Assembly (NCBI GenBank): GCA_002167605.1
Contig: NHCT01000006.1
Location: 1 to 6,734 of the forward strand
DNA: 6,734 bases
Source of the DNA: Verrucomicrobia bacterium TMED40
Lineage (GTDB): Bacteria; Verrucomicrobiota; Verrucomicrobiia; Opitutales; Seribacteraceae
Reading direction: 5' to 3'
Below, one piece after another: positions 1 through 5,466 of the stretch. A program made the translations under genes and the position numbers. The notes under the pieces were generated by a model. The model had not been told where the DNA came from and ran no database searches. It was given only the letters and a program-made list of their open reading frames with translations. The first letter of the stretch is position 1; the number at the start of each line of letters is the position of its first letter.

Positions 1-1
1 T

Positions 2-640
2 CCAAGTGGGAACACTGCTTCTCCGGATTCTGGGTACCAGTCGCCCACCGAAAGTTATTCCTCTCCCGATTCCAATTACTCCACCCCGGATGACTCGACT
101 TCCTCCCCGGACAGTGCCTACTCGACTCCCGATGATTCCCTATCTTCACCGGACGAAGTTTATTCGAGTCCAAGTGGAATCACTGCTTCTCCTGATTCTG
201 GATACCTGTCACCCACCGAAAGTTATTCCTCTCCCGATTCTAATTACTCCACCACCGATGACTCGATCTCCTCCCCGGACAGTGCCTACGCCACTCCGGA
301 TGATTCCTTATCTTCGCCGGATGAAGTTTATTCGACTCCAAGTGGGAACACTGATTCGCCTGATTCTGGCTACCAGTCGCCCACCGAAAGTTATTCCTCT
401 CGCGATTCCAATTACTCCACCCCGGATGACTCGATCTCCTCCCCGGACAGTGCCTACGCCACTCCCGATGATTCCTTATCTTCGCCGGATGAAGTTTACA
501 CGACTCCAAGTGGGAACACTGATTCGCCTGATTCTGGATACCTGTCACCCACCGAAAGTTATTCCTCTCCCGATTCTAATTACTCCACCCCCGATGATTC
601 AGTATCTTCGCCGGATGATCAGTATGCATCGCCCGAATAT
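2..640 (+). repeat. Nested in-frame tandem repeat: 168-bp units made of eight 21-bp heptad units
   Basis: The word CCAAGTGG recurs at 2, 170, 338 and 506, exactly 168 bases (56 codons) apart. Counting units from the first SPDSGY codon gives 20-187, 188-355, 356-523 and a truncated fourth from 524 that decays after SPEY near 640. Each 56-residue unit divides into eight heptads, including SPDSGYQ, SPTESYS, SPDSNYS, TPDDSLS, SPDEVYS and SPSGNTA. No indel breaks the period, so the reading frame is kept throughout. Copies are near-identical in DNA, which indicates recent duplication or ongoing homogenisation. The array continues past the left edge. Confidence 0.95.
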
Positions 641-1234
641 CATCTGCCCCTGGTGGAAACCGGTCAACCAATCGTCGATACCATGGGCTCCCTCACCCTA
701 TCTGGAAGCGTTTATTCTGATGGCGGATCCGTCCTGCTTGAAGTCGGTTTCCTGCTGAGCTCGACCCTTGACTTTAACCAAAGCGAACGTTTTGTCACCG
801 AACTTGATTCCGCAAGCGGAGAATTCCTTCTCCAAACTTCAAACGATTCGGCTCAGTTCGTTCGGGCTTTCGCCTCTAATGCGGTGGGAGAATCTCTGGG
901 GCAAGTGGTCGACCTTGAAACCCCATCCTCCGAATCCTCGGCCTGGGTCGAGGCTAACCATCTTCAGAACGGTTGGTTGCAGTCCGATTGGTTGGGAACT
1001 TTTAAACCCTACGAAAACGGATGGATCTTCCATACCCGGCTTGGTTGGCTCTATACTCCGGCTTCAACCGGCGAAGGCGTCTGGCTCTGGTCTTCGACCG
1101 AAGGATGGCTTTGGACCCAGGATGGCATCGCTCCTCACTTCTTCGATCACGATCGTTCCGATTGGCTCTACCTGCTCCCAGCTGGGGAACATGGCAAGAC
1201 CTTCTACGATTATGCCATCGAAGATGTTCGGTAG
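2..1234 (+). CDS. Heptad-repeat surface protein with Ig/FN3-like and Trp-rich C-terminal domains (5' partial)
   Basis: This frame is open from the left edge to the TAG at 1232-1234, so the true start lies outside the window; the GTG at 653 is only an internal codon. Three parts are visible. Bases 2-640 encode about 30 seven-residue units of the type [ST]-P-D-x-x-Y-S, rich in Ser, Asp, Pro and Tyr and without Lys or Cys, expected to be extended, acidic and non-globular. Bases ~641-925 encode a beta-rich segment with 'GGSVLLEVGFLLS' and 'FVRAFASNAVGESLG', the pattern of Ig/FN3-like domains in bacterial surface proteins (family resemblance by eye). Bases 941-1231 encode 97 residues with 10 Trp in pseudo-repeats such as GWIFHTRLGWLY and VWLWSSTEGWLW, ending in FYDY. 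I associate this module with C-termini of Opitutae secreted proteins. Role is unknown; a stalk or adhesin on the cell surface is inference. It converges on the methyltransferase gene 15 bases away. The reading frame is certain; the function is not. Confidence 0.8.
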   Translation, partial: PSGNTASPDSGYQSPTESYSSPDSNYSTPDDSTSSPDSAYSTPDDSLSSPDEVYSSPSGITASPDSGYLSPTESYSSPDSNYSTTDDSISSPDSAYATPDDSLSSPDEVYSTPSGNTDSPDSGYQSPTESYSSRDSNYSTPDDSISSPDSAYATPDDSLSSPDEVYTTPSGNTDSPDSGYLSPTESYSSPDSNYSTPDDSVSSPDDQYASPEYHLPLVETGQPIVDTMGSLTLSGSVYSDGGSVLLEVGFLLSSTLDFNQSERFVTELDSASGEFLLQTSNDSAQFVRAFASNAVGESLGQVVDLETPSSESSAWVEANHLQNGWLQSDWLGTFKPYENGWIFHTRLGWLYTPASTGEGVWLWSSTEGWLWTQDGIAPHFFDHDRSDWLYLLPAGEHGKTFYDYAIEDVR

Positions 1235-1249
1235 CACATCCTAGCTCTT

Positions 1250-1921
1250 CTAAACCAGAAGGTCTTTGATCCGATCCCCGTAACGCTCGAAAGCATCCTT
1301 GGCCCCGTGCAAACGCAAACGGTCCCGAACCTTTGGTTTGGAGGGACGGAGATAAGTAATCTCGACAGTCTTCAAATCCTTCGGATATAAATCGCTGTGT
1401 GAGCTTAGAAAAAACGCGTCCGGTTCCAAAACCCTGCGGATCTCCGACTCCACCCTGGCTCGGTAATCCGCTCCGGGCAGAATGCAGTCCTCGATTCCGC
1501 AAGCCACCACGCAGAGCAAATCATCCGCTTCCTCCTGCAAATAGGCCAGCATATCCTGGTCCTTCACCTTGTAGGGAATGCGGGGAACGGACTGTCCGGG
1601 TTGCCCGGTGAACGTGGAGAGCGAGAGACTCTGCTTATCCGCGTAGAAGGGTTCCACCGCGACAAAATTTCGGGCTCCACAGGTGGCCGCCAACGCATAG
1701 CCGTAAGGCATCATTCCCGCCCCCAGTTCAACCACTCGCCGACCAGCCAGCAAGTCCTTGAGAAATCCCCCCTGATCGGTCAGAGCCCATTCGTACAGTG
1801 CCCGGGTGAATTCACCTCCGGGAGCTGCAAACCCCGTACCTAAATCGCGGGAGACCGAGAGGCGCTCCCGCCAGTCCCTTGATAAACTGACCGATTCCGA
1901 AGTCTCGGAATCCCCGCTCAA
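1250..1921 (-). CDS. Class I SAM-dependent methyltransferase-like protein
   Basis: This 223-residue protein has the order of motifs expected of a Rossmann-fold methyltransferase. Motif I is VVELGAG at residues 63-69 (SAM-binding glycine loop). The acidic residue closing beta-2 is E90 in FVAVEP, which would hold the ribose hydroxyls. A beta-4 strand follows in DDLLCVVACGIEDCIL (133-148), and a beta-5-like strand with AFFLSSH near 169-175. The substrate cannot be read from the sequence, and it does not look like UbiE/MenG. The start chosen is TTG at 1921-1919, which overlaps the ispA stop (TTGA). An AAAGGA motif four bases upstream supports it, and no ATG exists upstream of the motif I region in this frame. 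Its position as the second gene after ispA suggests translational coupling and perhaps an isoprenoid-linked substrate, which is inference only. A start slightly downstream cannot be excluded. Confidence 0.75.
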   Translation of the reverse strand: MSGDSETSESVSLSRDWRERLSVSRDLGTGFAAPGGEFTRALYEWALTDQGGFLKDLLAGRRVVELGAGMMPYGYALAATCGARNFVAVEPFYADKQSLSLSTFTGQPGQSVPRIPYKVKDQDMLAYLQEEADDLLCVVACGIEDCILPGADYRARVESEIRRVLEPDAFFLSSHSDLYPKDLKTVEITYLRPSKPKVRDRLRLHGAKDAFERYGDRIKDLLV

Positions 1922-2802
1922 TGCTTCCTTTCCAGCATGAAGGTGGTCAGTTCCAAAAGAAAACCCGATTCTCCGCCCAGTTCACGCAGACCCTCACGGG
2001 CCCGCTCGGTGTGTTCGCGGGCAAGGGCTCTCGCACCATCCTCGCCTTTCAGGGTGACCCAAGTAACCTTGCCCTGTTCCAAATCATGGTGAGCATCCTT
2101 GCCTAACTCCTCGGTCGAACCCGTGACATCGAGCAAATCATCCACCGCCTGAAAGGCCAGCCCCAGGGAAAGCCCGGCCTCCCGAATCCGGGCAGTCTTT
2201 GCCTCATCCTCTCCCATGGCTCCGATCCGGAAACCCATCTCCAGCGATGCACGGATCATTGCCGCTGTTTTGTTCTCATGAATGTAGCTCAAATTCTTCT
2301 CATCCGGTTCCTTCCCTTCGGAAAGTAAATCCTGCATCTGCCCGCCCACCAATTGTTGGCTTCCGGCGGTTTCCGCAAGGATCAGGGTCAAGTCAGCGAA
2401 AAGCTTGGGAACGGAGGCATAGCCCCGGGCCAGCCATTCGAAAGCCATCGGTTGCAGGGCATCACCCGCAAGAATCGCGGTGGCCTCATCGAAGGCGATG
2501 TGACAGGATGGTTTTCCCCGGCGCAAGTCAGAATCGTCCATCGCGGGCAGATCATCATGGATCAGGCTGTAGGTGTGGATCAGTTCGATCGCCAGGGCTG
2601 CGGACATCGGATCATTTTCACCGCGGAACAAATCCTCCGCCGCAAGCACAAGAATGGGACGCAACCGCTTGCCCCCGGCATCCACGCTGTGGCGGATCGC
2701 CTGATGCAACCGGGCAGGATGAACCTCGCTTCCTGGAAGGGCTTGGTCCAGCGCCCGGTTCACCTGATCCTGCCAGGTTTTTAGTTTTTCTGAAAAATTC
2801 AT
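1918..2802 (-). CDS. ispA: Farnesyl-diphosphate synthase (IspA-type polyprenyl synthetase)
   Basis: This enzyme condenses isopentenyl diphosphate with dimethylallyl and then geranyl diphosphate to make farnesyl diphosphate, the cytosolic precursor of undecaprenyl carrier, quinone side chains and other isoprenoids. The 294-residue length is typical. Visible motifs are GGKRLRP (43-49, diphosphate binding), the first Asp-rich motif D83-D84-LPAM-D89-D90 followed by LRRGKP, LVGGQMQDL (151-159), and the second Asp-rich motif D221-D222-LL-D225. GKD (234-236) and GKVTW (244-248) follow. The two extra residues (PA) in the first Asp motif and the aromatic Y78 five residues before it match the bacterial farnesyl-length pattern of E. 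coli IspA. A C20 product cannot be fully excluded. The ATG at 2802 has no Shine-Dalgarno match. The gene is divergent from the DUF4013 gene and overlaps the downstream methyltransferase by four bases. All catalytic residues are present. Confidence 0.95.
   Translation of the reverse strand: MNFSEKLKTWQDQVNRALDQALPGSEVHPARLHQAIRHSVDAGGKRLRPILVLAAEDLFRGENDPMSAALAIELIHTYSLIHDDLPAMDDSDLRRGKPSCHIAFDEATAILAGDALQPMAFEWLARGYASVPKLFADLTLILAETAGSQQLVGGQMQDLLSEGKEPDEKNLSYIHENKTAAMIRASLEMGFRIGAMGEDEAKTARIREAGLSLGLAFQAVDDLLDVTGSTEELGKDAHHDLEQGKVTWVTLKGEDGARALAREHTERAREGLRELGGESGFLLELTTFMLERKH
1926..1931 (-). promoter_or_regulatory. Ribosome binding site for the TTG-started methyltransferase gene
   Basis: On the minus strand AAAGGA lies four bases before the TTG at 1921, within the last codons of ispA. 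It is the only clear Shine-Dalgarno-like motif next to any start in the window, and it decides the choice of the TTG start and the coupled overlap. It also encodes ispA residues, so chance occurrence is possible. Confidence 0.45.
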
Positions 2803-2831
2803 GACTTGCGGATTTTCACAAGCCTGTCATG
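2800..2831. repeat. Imperfect inverted repeat across the ispA start region
   Basis: CATGAC at 2800-2805 is mirrored by GTCATG at 2826-2831. Inside these arms TTG (2806-2808) pairs with CAA (2819-2821), leaving a four-base bulge on one side. The left arm includes the ispA start codon. It could be an operator or a hairpin in the ispA leader, but short arms like these also occur by chance. Confidence 0.3.
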
Positions 2832-2842
2832 ATTTGTGAGTT
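2803..2842. promoter_or_regulatory. Divergent promoter region between ispA and the DUF4013 gene
   Basis: Two divergent start codons are only 40 bases apart, so promoter elements for both directions must lie here or extend into the opposing coding sequences. The gap is visibly more A/T-rich than its flanks. I could not find a convincing -35/-10 pair on either strand; the best plus-strand guess (TTGCGG, then CATGAT 16 bases on) matches the sigma-70 consensus poorly. The call rests on gene orientation, not on motifs. Confidence 0.4.
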
Positions 2843-3433
2843 ATGCCAAGTTTGGAAGCGGTATGCGGACGGCTTTTCGGAAACCCTGGGTGGATGCCGA
2901 AGGCCTTGTGGGGAGGAGCTCTTTGTTTCATCCCCATCCTCAACCTGTTTTCCCTCGGCTACCTGCTCGAATATGTCCAGCGCCTCCGCCGGTCCAACCA
3001 GTGGGATCTGCCCGAATGGCGGGAAATGGAAATCCCCAACCTGTTCATCGGGGGTATACGAATGCTTCTTCTTCTGCTTGCCTATGTCGGGGTCCCCCTG
3101 CTCGCGGGCTGGTTGCTCAGCCTCATCCTCGGTGGCCTTTCTTTCGGTTTGCTTGGGGTGGTGGCTTATTTCCCGCTCGCCCTGGCCGGGTTCGTAGGCC
3201 CCTTTCTCTTCCTCGCTTCGGTACAGGCCTACCTCGAGGACGGCCTGTTTGCGGACAGCTGGCAAATTCGGGAAATTCTCCAGGTTGCCCGAGACTACTG
3301 GCCCAAACTCGCCCTCCCTGTGATCGCTTTTTGGGGAATCTTTCTGCTCGCCCTTCCCCTCTACGGGCTTTCTTTCTTCCTTGGGGTTTGGGTGCTCCTT
3401 GCCTATTCCACCGTCTTGCAATTCGCCCGCTGA
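2843..3433 (+). CDS. DUF4013-family multi-pass membrane protein
   Basis: The 196-residue protein is mostly hydrophobic, with likely membrane segments near residues 21-44, 72-97, 99-128, 155-175 and 177-193. The N-terminal layout fits DUF4013: a short amphipathic leader ending in NPGW, a first segment with the phrase FIPILNLFSLGYLLEY, then a charged loop with W-D-LPEW (54-59) and a second segment preceded by NLFIGGIR. A charged loop (LEDGLFADSWQIREIL, 131-146) separates the last pair of helices, also as in that family. Family function is unknown; an inner-membrane location is expected. The ATG at 2843 is kept because the leader before NPGW resembles family N-termini, although the upstream GTGAG is too close to be a good ribosome site; ATG at 2894 is the alternative. 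It is the first gene of a plus-strand run and is divergent from ispA. Confidence 0.8.
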   Translation: MPSLEAVCGRLFGNPGWMPKALWGGALCFIPILNLFSLGYLLEYVQRLRRSNQWDLPEWREMEIPNLFIGGIRMLLLLLAYVGVPLLAGWLLSLILGGLSFGLLGVVAYFPLALAGFVGPFLFLASVQAYLEDGLFADSWQIREILQVARDYWPKLALPVIAFWGIFLLALPLYGLSFFLGVWVLLAYSTVLQFAR

Positions 3434-3474
3434 TCCGCTAGGGTTCCCCTTTTCTTTTTCGATCACGCAAACCT

Positions 3475-3843
3475 ATGCCAACCTACGATTACCAATGCAA
3501 AGCCTGCGGGCACGAATGGGAGATGTTTCAATCCATGAAAGACGCTCCGGTCAAATCCTGCCCAACCTGCAGCAAACGCCAGGCCAAGCGCCTCCTCGGA
3601 ATCGGAGCCGGACTCATTTTCAAAGGCACCGGTTTTTACGAGACCGATTACAAGAAAAAGAGTGGTGGAGAAAGCAAGGAGAACTCGGGCGAATCCGGAT
3701 CCTCCGATTCAAGCTCCTCGGATTCCTCCAAGTCCTCTGATTCCGGAAGCTCCGAAAAAAGCTCGTCCTCCGAGTCCTCCTCCAAGAAGGAGACCAAAAA
3801 GGAATCCGTTCCCAAACAGGACAAGGCCAAAGCCAAGTCCTGA
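3475..3843 (+). CDS. FmdB-family zinc ribbon protein with Ser-rich tail
   Basis: The first ~50 residues match the FmdB/CxxC_CxxC_SSSS zinc ribbon: MPTYDYQC opening, C8-x2-C11, then C29-x2-C32, followed by a hydrophobic FKGTGFYETDY stretch at 49-59. The four cysteines should bind one zinc ion. The remainder, from about residue 60 to 122, is disordered, made of Ser, Glu, Asp and Lys, ending in a Lys-rich stretch. The family carries a 'regulatory protein FmdB' label from an early link to formamidase/amidase genes, but a general role is not established. The start is unambiguous because MPTY is the family N-terminus. No Shine-Dalgarno sequence precedes it; the 41-base gap after the DUF4013 gene is pyrimidine-rich. 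Only 15 bases separate it from the DJ-1/PfpI gene, so cotranscription is likely. Confidence 0.92.
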   Translation: MPTYDYQCKACGHEWEMFQSMKDAPVKSCPTCSKRQAKRLLGIGAGLIFKGTGFYETDYKKKSGGESKENSGESGSSDSSSSDSSKSSDSGSSEKSSSSESSSKKETKKESVPKQDKAKAKS

Positions 3844-3858
3844 CCCTTCTCTTTCCTT

Positions 3859-4410
3859 ATGTCCCGGAGCGCCCTGGTCCTGCTCGCCCCCGGCTTTGAG
3901 GAAATCGAAGCCACCTGCCCTATCGACCTGCTCCGCCGAGCGGAGGTTCAAGTCACTGTGGCCGCAGTCGGCGAAGACCTGCTCGTTACCGGCCGATCCG
4001 AGCTCACCCTCCATGCGGATTGCCTACTTTCCGAGGTGCTCAACCAAAATTTTGATCTTTTGGTTCTTCCCGGTGGCCCCGCTGTTTTCGATTTGCGCAA
4101 ACAGCACCGGGTGCTCGATCTGATCCGCCGGTTTCATCTTGAGGAACGGATCATCGCTGCAATTTGCGCCGCCCCCCTGCTGCTGCTCGACGCCGGTCTG
4201 CTTCCCGGCCCCCGGCACACCGCTCACGGAAGTGTGGTGGACGAACTACCTGACTTGGTCACCGACTCGGAAACCATCACCGATGGCACCCTGATCACCT
4301 CCCGCGGAGCCGGCACCGCGGTCTCTTTCGGGCTCGCTCTGGTTCGTGCCCTCTGCGGACCCGGACCAGCCGAAACCCTTCGCCAATCCATTCACGCGCC
4401 CTCCTCATGA
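3859..4410 (+). CDS. DJ-1/PfpI (YajL-like) family protein
   Basis: This 183-residue protein is a compact single-domain member of the DJ-1/ThiJ/PfpI superfamily, cytosolic by lack of signal. The N-terminus LVLLAPGFEEIEATCPIDLL matches the DJ-1/YajL branch, placing E17 as the partner of the reactive cysteine. The nucleophile elbow is AAICAAP with C103, and H123 in TAHGSV follows at the usual distance. The C-terminal TSRGAGTAVSFGLALV helix (148-163) is also typical. Relatives are linked to oxidative-stress protection, chaperone activity and glyoxal/methylglyoxal detoxification, with the exact activity debated, so no specific reaction is claimed. It begins 15 bases after the fmdB-like gene without a Shine-Dalgarno motif. 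Its TGA overlaps the ATG of the dehydrogenase gene (ATGA), pointing to translational coupling. All key residues are intact. Confidence 0.9.
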   Translation: MSRSALVLLAPGFEEIEATCPIDLLRRAEVQVTVAAVGEDLLVTGRSELTLHADCLLSEVLNQNFDLLVLPGGPAVFDLRKQHRVLDLIRRFHLEERIIAAICAAPLLLLDAGLLPGPRHTAHGSVVDELPDLVTDSETITDGTLITSRGAGTAVSFGLALVRALCGPGPAETLRQSIHAPSS

Positions 4411-5453
4411 TGAAAGCCTTTCGCCGCCATGCCCGCCGCGAACGGGCCGCCTCCCTAGTGGAGGTTCCGGTTCCCGAACCTGAAAAGAATCAGGTTCTTC
4501 TGAAAGTCTCCCACTGCGGAATCTGCGGATCCGACCTGCATGCCTGGCTCAATCACCCCGGGTACGAATCGGTTCTGCCCGAAGTCACCTTCGGTCACGA
4601 GTTATCCGGTTCCGTGGTCTTGACTGGGCCTGATACCCGGGACTGGAAGGAAGGCGACCGTGCCGTGATGATCGCCCTGCAGACTTCCCATGACCCCAAC
4701 GACCGTTACTGCGTGGATGGCCTTCCCCAGCTCTCCCCCCGCCGACGGGTTCAGGGCCTCCACCTCGACGGAGGCATGGCCGAGTACATCTGCGTCGACT
4801 CCGAATTTCTCATCCCCGTCCCCGACGGGCTCGATCCCGCCCTTGCCGCCCTCACCGAACCGCTCTCCGTGGCCGAGCACTGCATCGGCAACCGCAGTTC
4901 CGTGGGTCCGGGTGACCGGGTCGTGGTCAGTGGCCCCGGGATCATCGGGATGTTTTGTGCTCTTTCCGCCCGCAGCCGCGGAGCCGAGGTGCTGATCTCC
5001 GGAACCGAACGGGATGAACCCTCCCGCCTTCAGGCCGCCCGCCGGATCGGATTCGAAACCCTCATCGTCGGCCCTGACAAACGCAGCCTCGCCGAACAGG
5101 TCGGAGAACGTTTTACGGACGGGGCGGATGCACTGATCGAAGCCTCCGGAGCCGCTCCCGCACTTTCCGAAGCCTGGCAATCAGTCCGCCCCGACGGGGT
5201 GGTCACCGCTGTCGCTCTTTATGCCCGCAAGCTCGACCTCGATCTTACCCAGTTCGTACGCCGGCAAATCGATCTGCGGGTCAGTTACGCCTCTTCACGA
5301 ACCGATTACCTCCGAGCCTTCGATCTGCTAAGTCAGGGAGCGGTCGATCTCTCCTCCCTTACGCGGACCTATCAGCTTGCTGAAGCTGAGCAGGCATTTG
5401 CTGACAGCGAAAATTTGCAGGTCATGAAAGCCCTGCTCGCCTGTTCGGACTAA
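4407..5453 (+). CDS. Zinc-type medium-chain alcohol/polyol dehydrogenase
   Basis: The 348-residue protein is a medium-chain dehydrogenase/reductase. The N-terminal catalytic domain has CGICGSDLH (37-45; zinc ligand C40), GHE (63-65; H64 and E65) and LTEPLSVAEH (149-158; E151), which together form the catalytic zinc site. The Rossmann domain carries VSGPGIIG (174-181) as the NAD(P) loop. The pattern is closest to the sorbitol/L-threonine dehydrogenase branch; the substrate cannot be told. The four-cysteine structural zinc lobe expected around residues 93-120 is absent: only C102 is present. Start is ATG at 4407 overlapping the upstream stop by four bases. A second ATG at 4410 gives the more usual MKAF start and would work equally well. 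No Shine-Dalgarno motif is seen. Co-location with a DJ-1-like gene may hint at carbonyl or sugar metabolism, which is inference. It converges on the PPIase gene 13 bases away. Confidence 0.9.
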   Translation: MMKAFRRHARRERAASLVEVPVPEPEKNQVLLKVSHCGICGSDLHAWLNHPGYESVLPEVTFGHELSGSVVLTGPDTRDWKEGDRAVMIALQTSHDPNDRYCVDGLPQLSPRRRVQGLHLDGGMAEYICVDSEFLIPVPDGLDPALAALTEPLSVAEHCIGNRSSVGPGDRVVVSGPGIIGMFCALSARSRGAEVLISGTERDEPSRLQAARRIGFETLIVGPDKRSLAEQVGERFTDGADALIEASGAAPALSEAWQSVRPDGVVTAVALYARKLDLDLTQFVRRQIDLRVSYASSRTDYLRAFDLLSQGAVDLSSLTRTYQLAEAEQAFADSENLQVMKALLACSD

Positions 5454-5462
5454 GGGACTAAG
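5447..5462 (+). repeat. Perfect 8-bp tandem duplication at the dehydrogenase stop codon
   Basis: GGACTAAG occurs twice in direct succession (5447-5454 and 5455-5462). The first copy supplies the TAA stop at 5451-5453 and the second lies in the 13-base gap before the convergent gene. It looks like a small slippage duplication; no function is proposed, and it forms no terminator hairpin that I can see. Confidence 0.6.
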
Positions 5463-5466
5463 CGGC

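Noticed and set aside
240..548. A minus-strand open frame of 102 codons inside the repeats
   Set aside because: It has the same cause: repeat periodicity without stops. It has no recognisable protein features.
2..640. A CRISPR array or intergenic tandem repeat
   Set aside because: The units are contiguous 168-bp copies without spacers and are in frame within a coding sequence.
20..640. True homology of the heptads to the RNA polymerase II C-terminal domain
   Set aside because: The order differs (S/T-P-D-x-x-Y-S versus Y-S-P-T-S-P-S), the protein is bacterial and surface-like, and short low-complexity motifs converge easily.
6..758. A 250-codon plus-strand open frame rich in Pro, Arg and Leu over the repeat region
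   Set aside because: The 21-bp and 168-bp periods are multiples of three, so any stop-free alternative frame stays open through the array. Only the frame ending at 1234 continues into recognisable domains.
1246..1262. A possible terminator hairpin between the convergent genes at 1234 and 1250 (CTTCT / AGAAG)
   Set aside because: There are only five base pairs plus a wobble, with no GC-rich stem and no T-tract on either side, so it is not supportable as a terminator.
1002..1502. A minus-strand open frame spanning the convergent junction
   Set aside because: It overlaps the Trp-rich domain and the methyltransferase in another frame, and its Arg/Gly-rich translation matches nothing. It is a GC-driven shadow.
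2816..3466. A 216-codon minus-strand open frame opposite the DUF4013 gene, rich in Lys and Glu
   Set aside because: This is the mirror of a hydrophobic coding strand, where Leu/Phe codons read in reverse give Lys/Glu. The plus-strand protein has clear membrane segments and family pattern.
3648..3914. Open frames on both strands over the Ser-rich tail and the start of the DJ-1 gene
   Set aside because: Low-complexity Ser codons leave other frames open; the frame with the CxxC zinc ribbon is the real one.
4602..5180. A minus-strand open frame of 192 codons opposite the dehydrogenase
   Set aside because: The plus-strand dehydrogenase has complete motifs. The minus-strand translation is Gly/Asp-rich without a recognisable domain.
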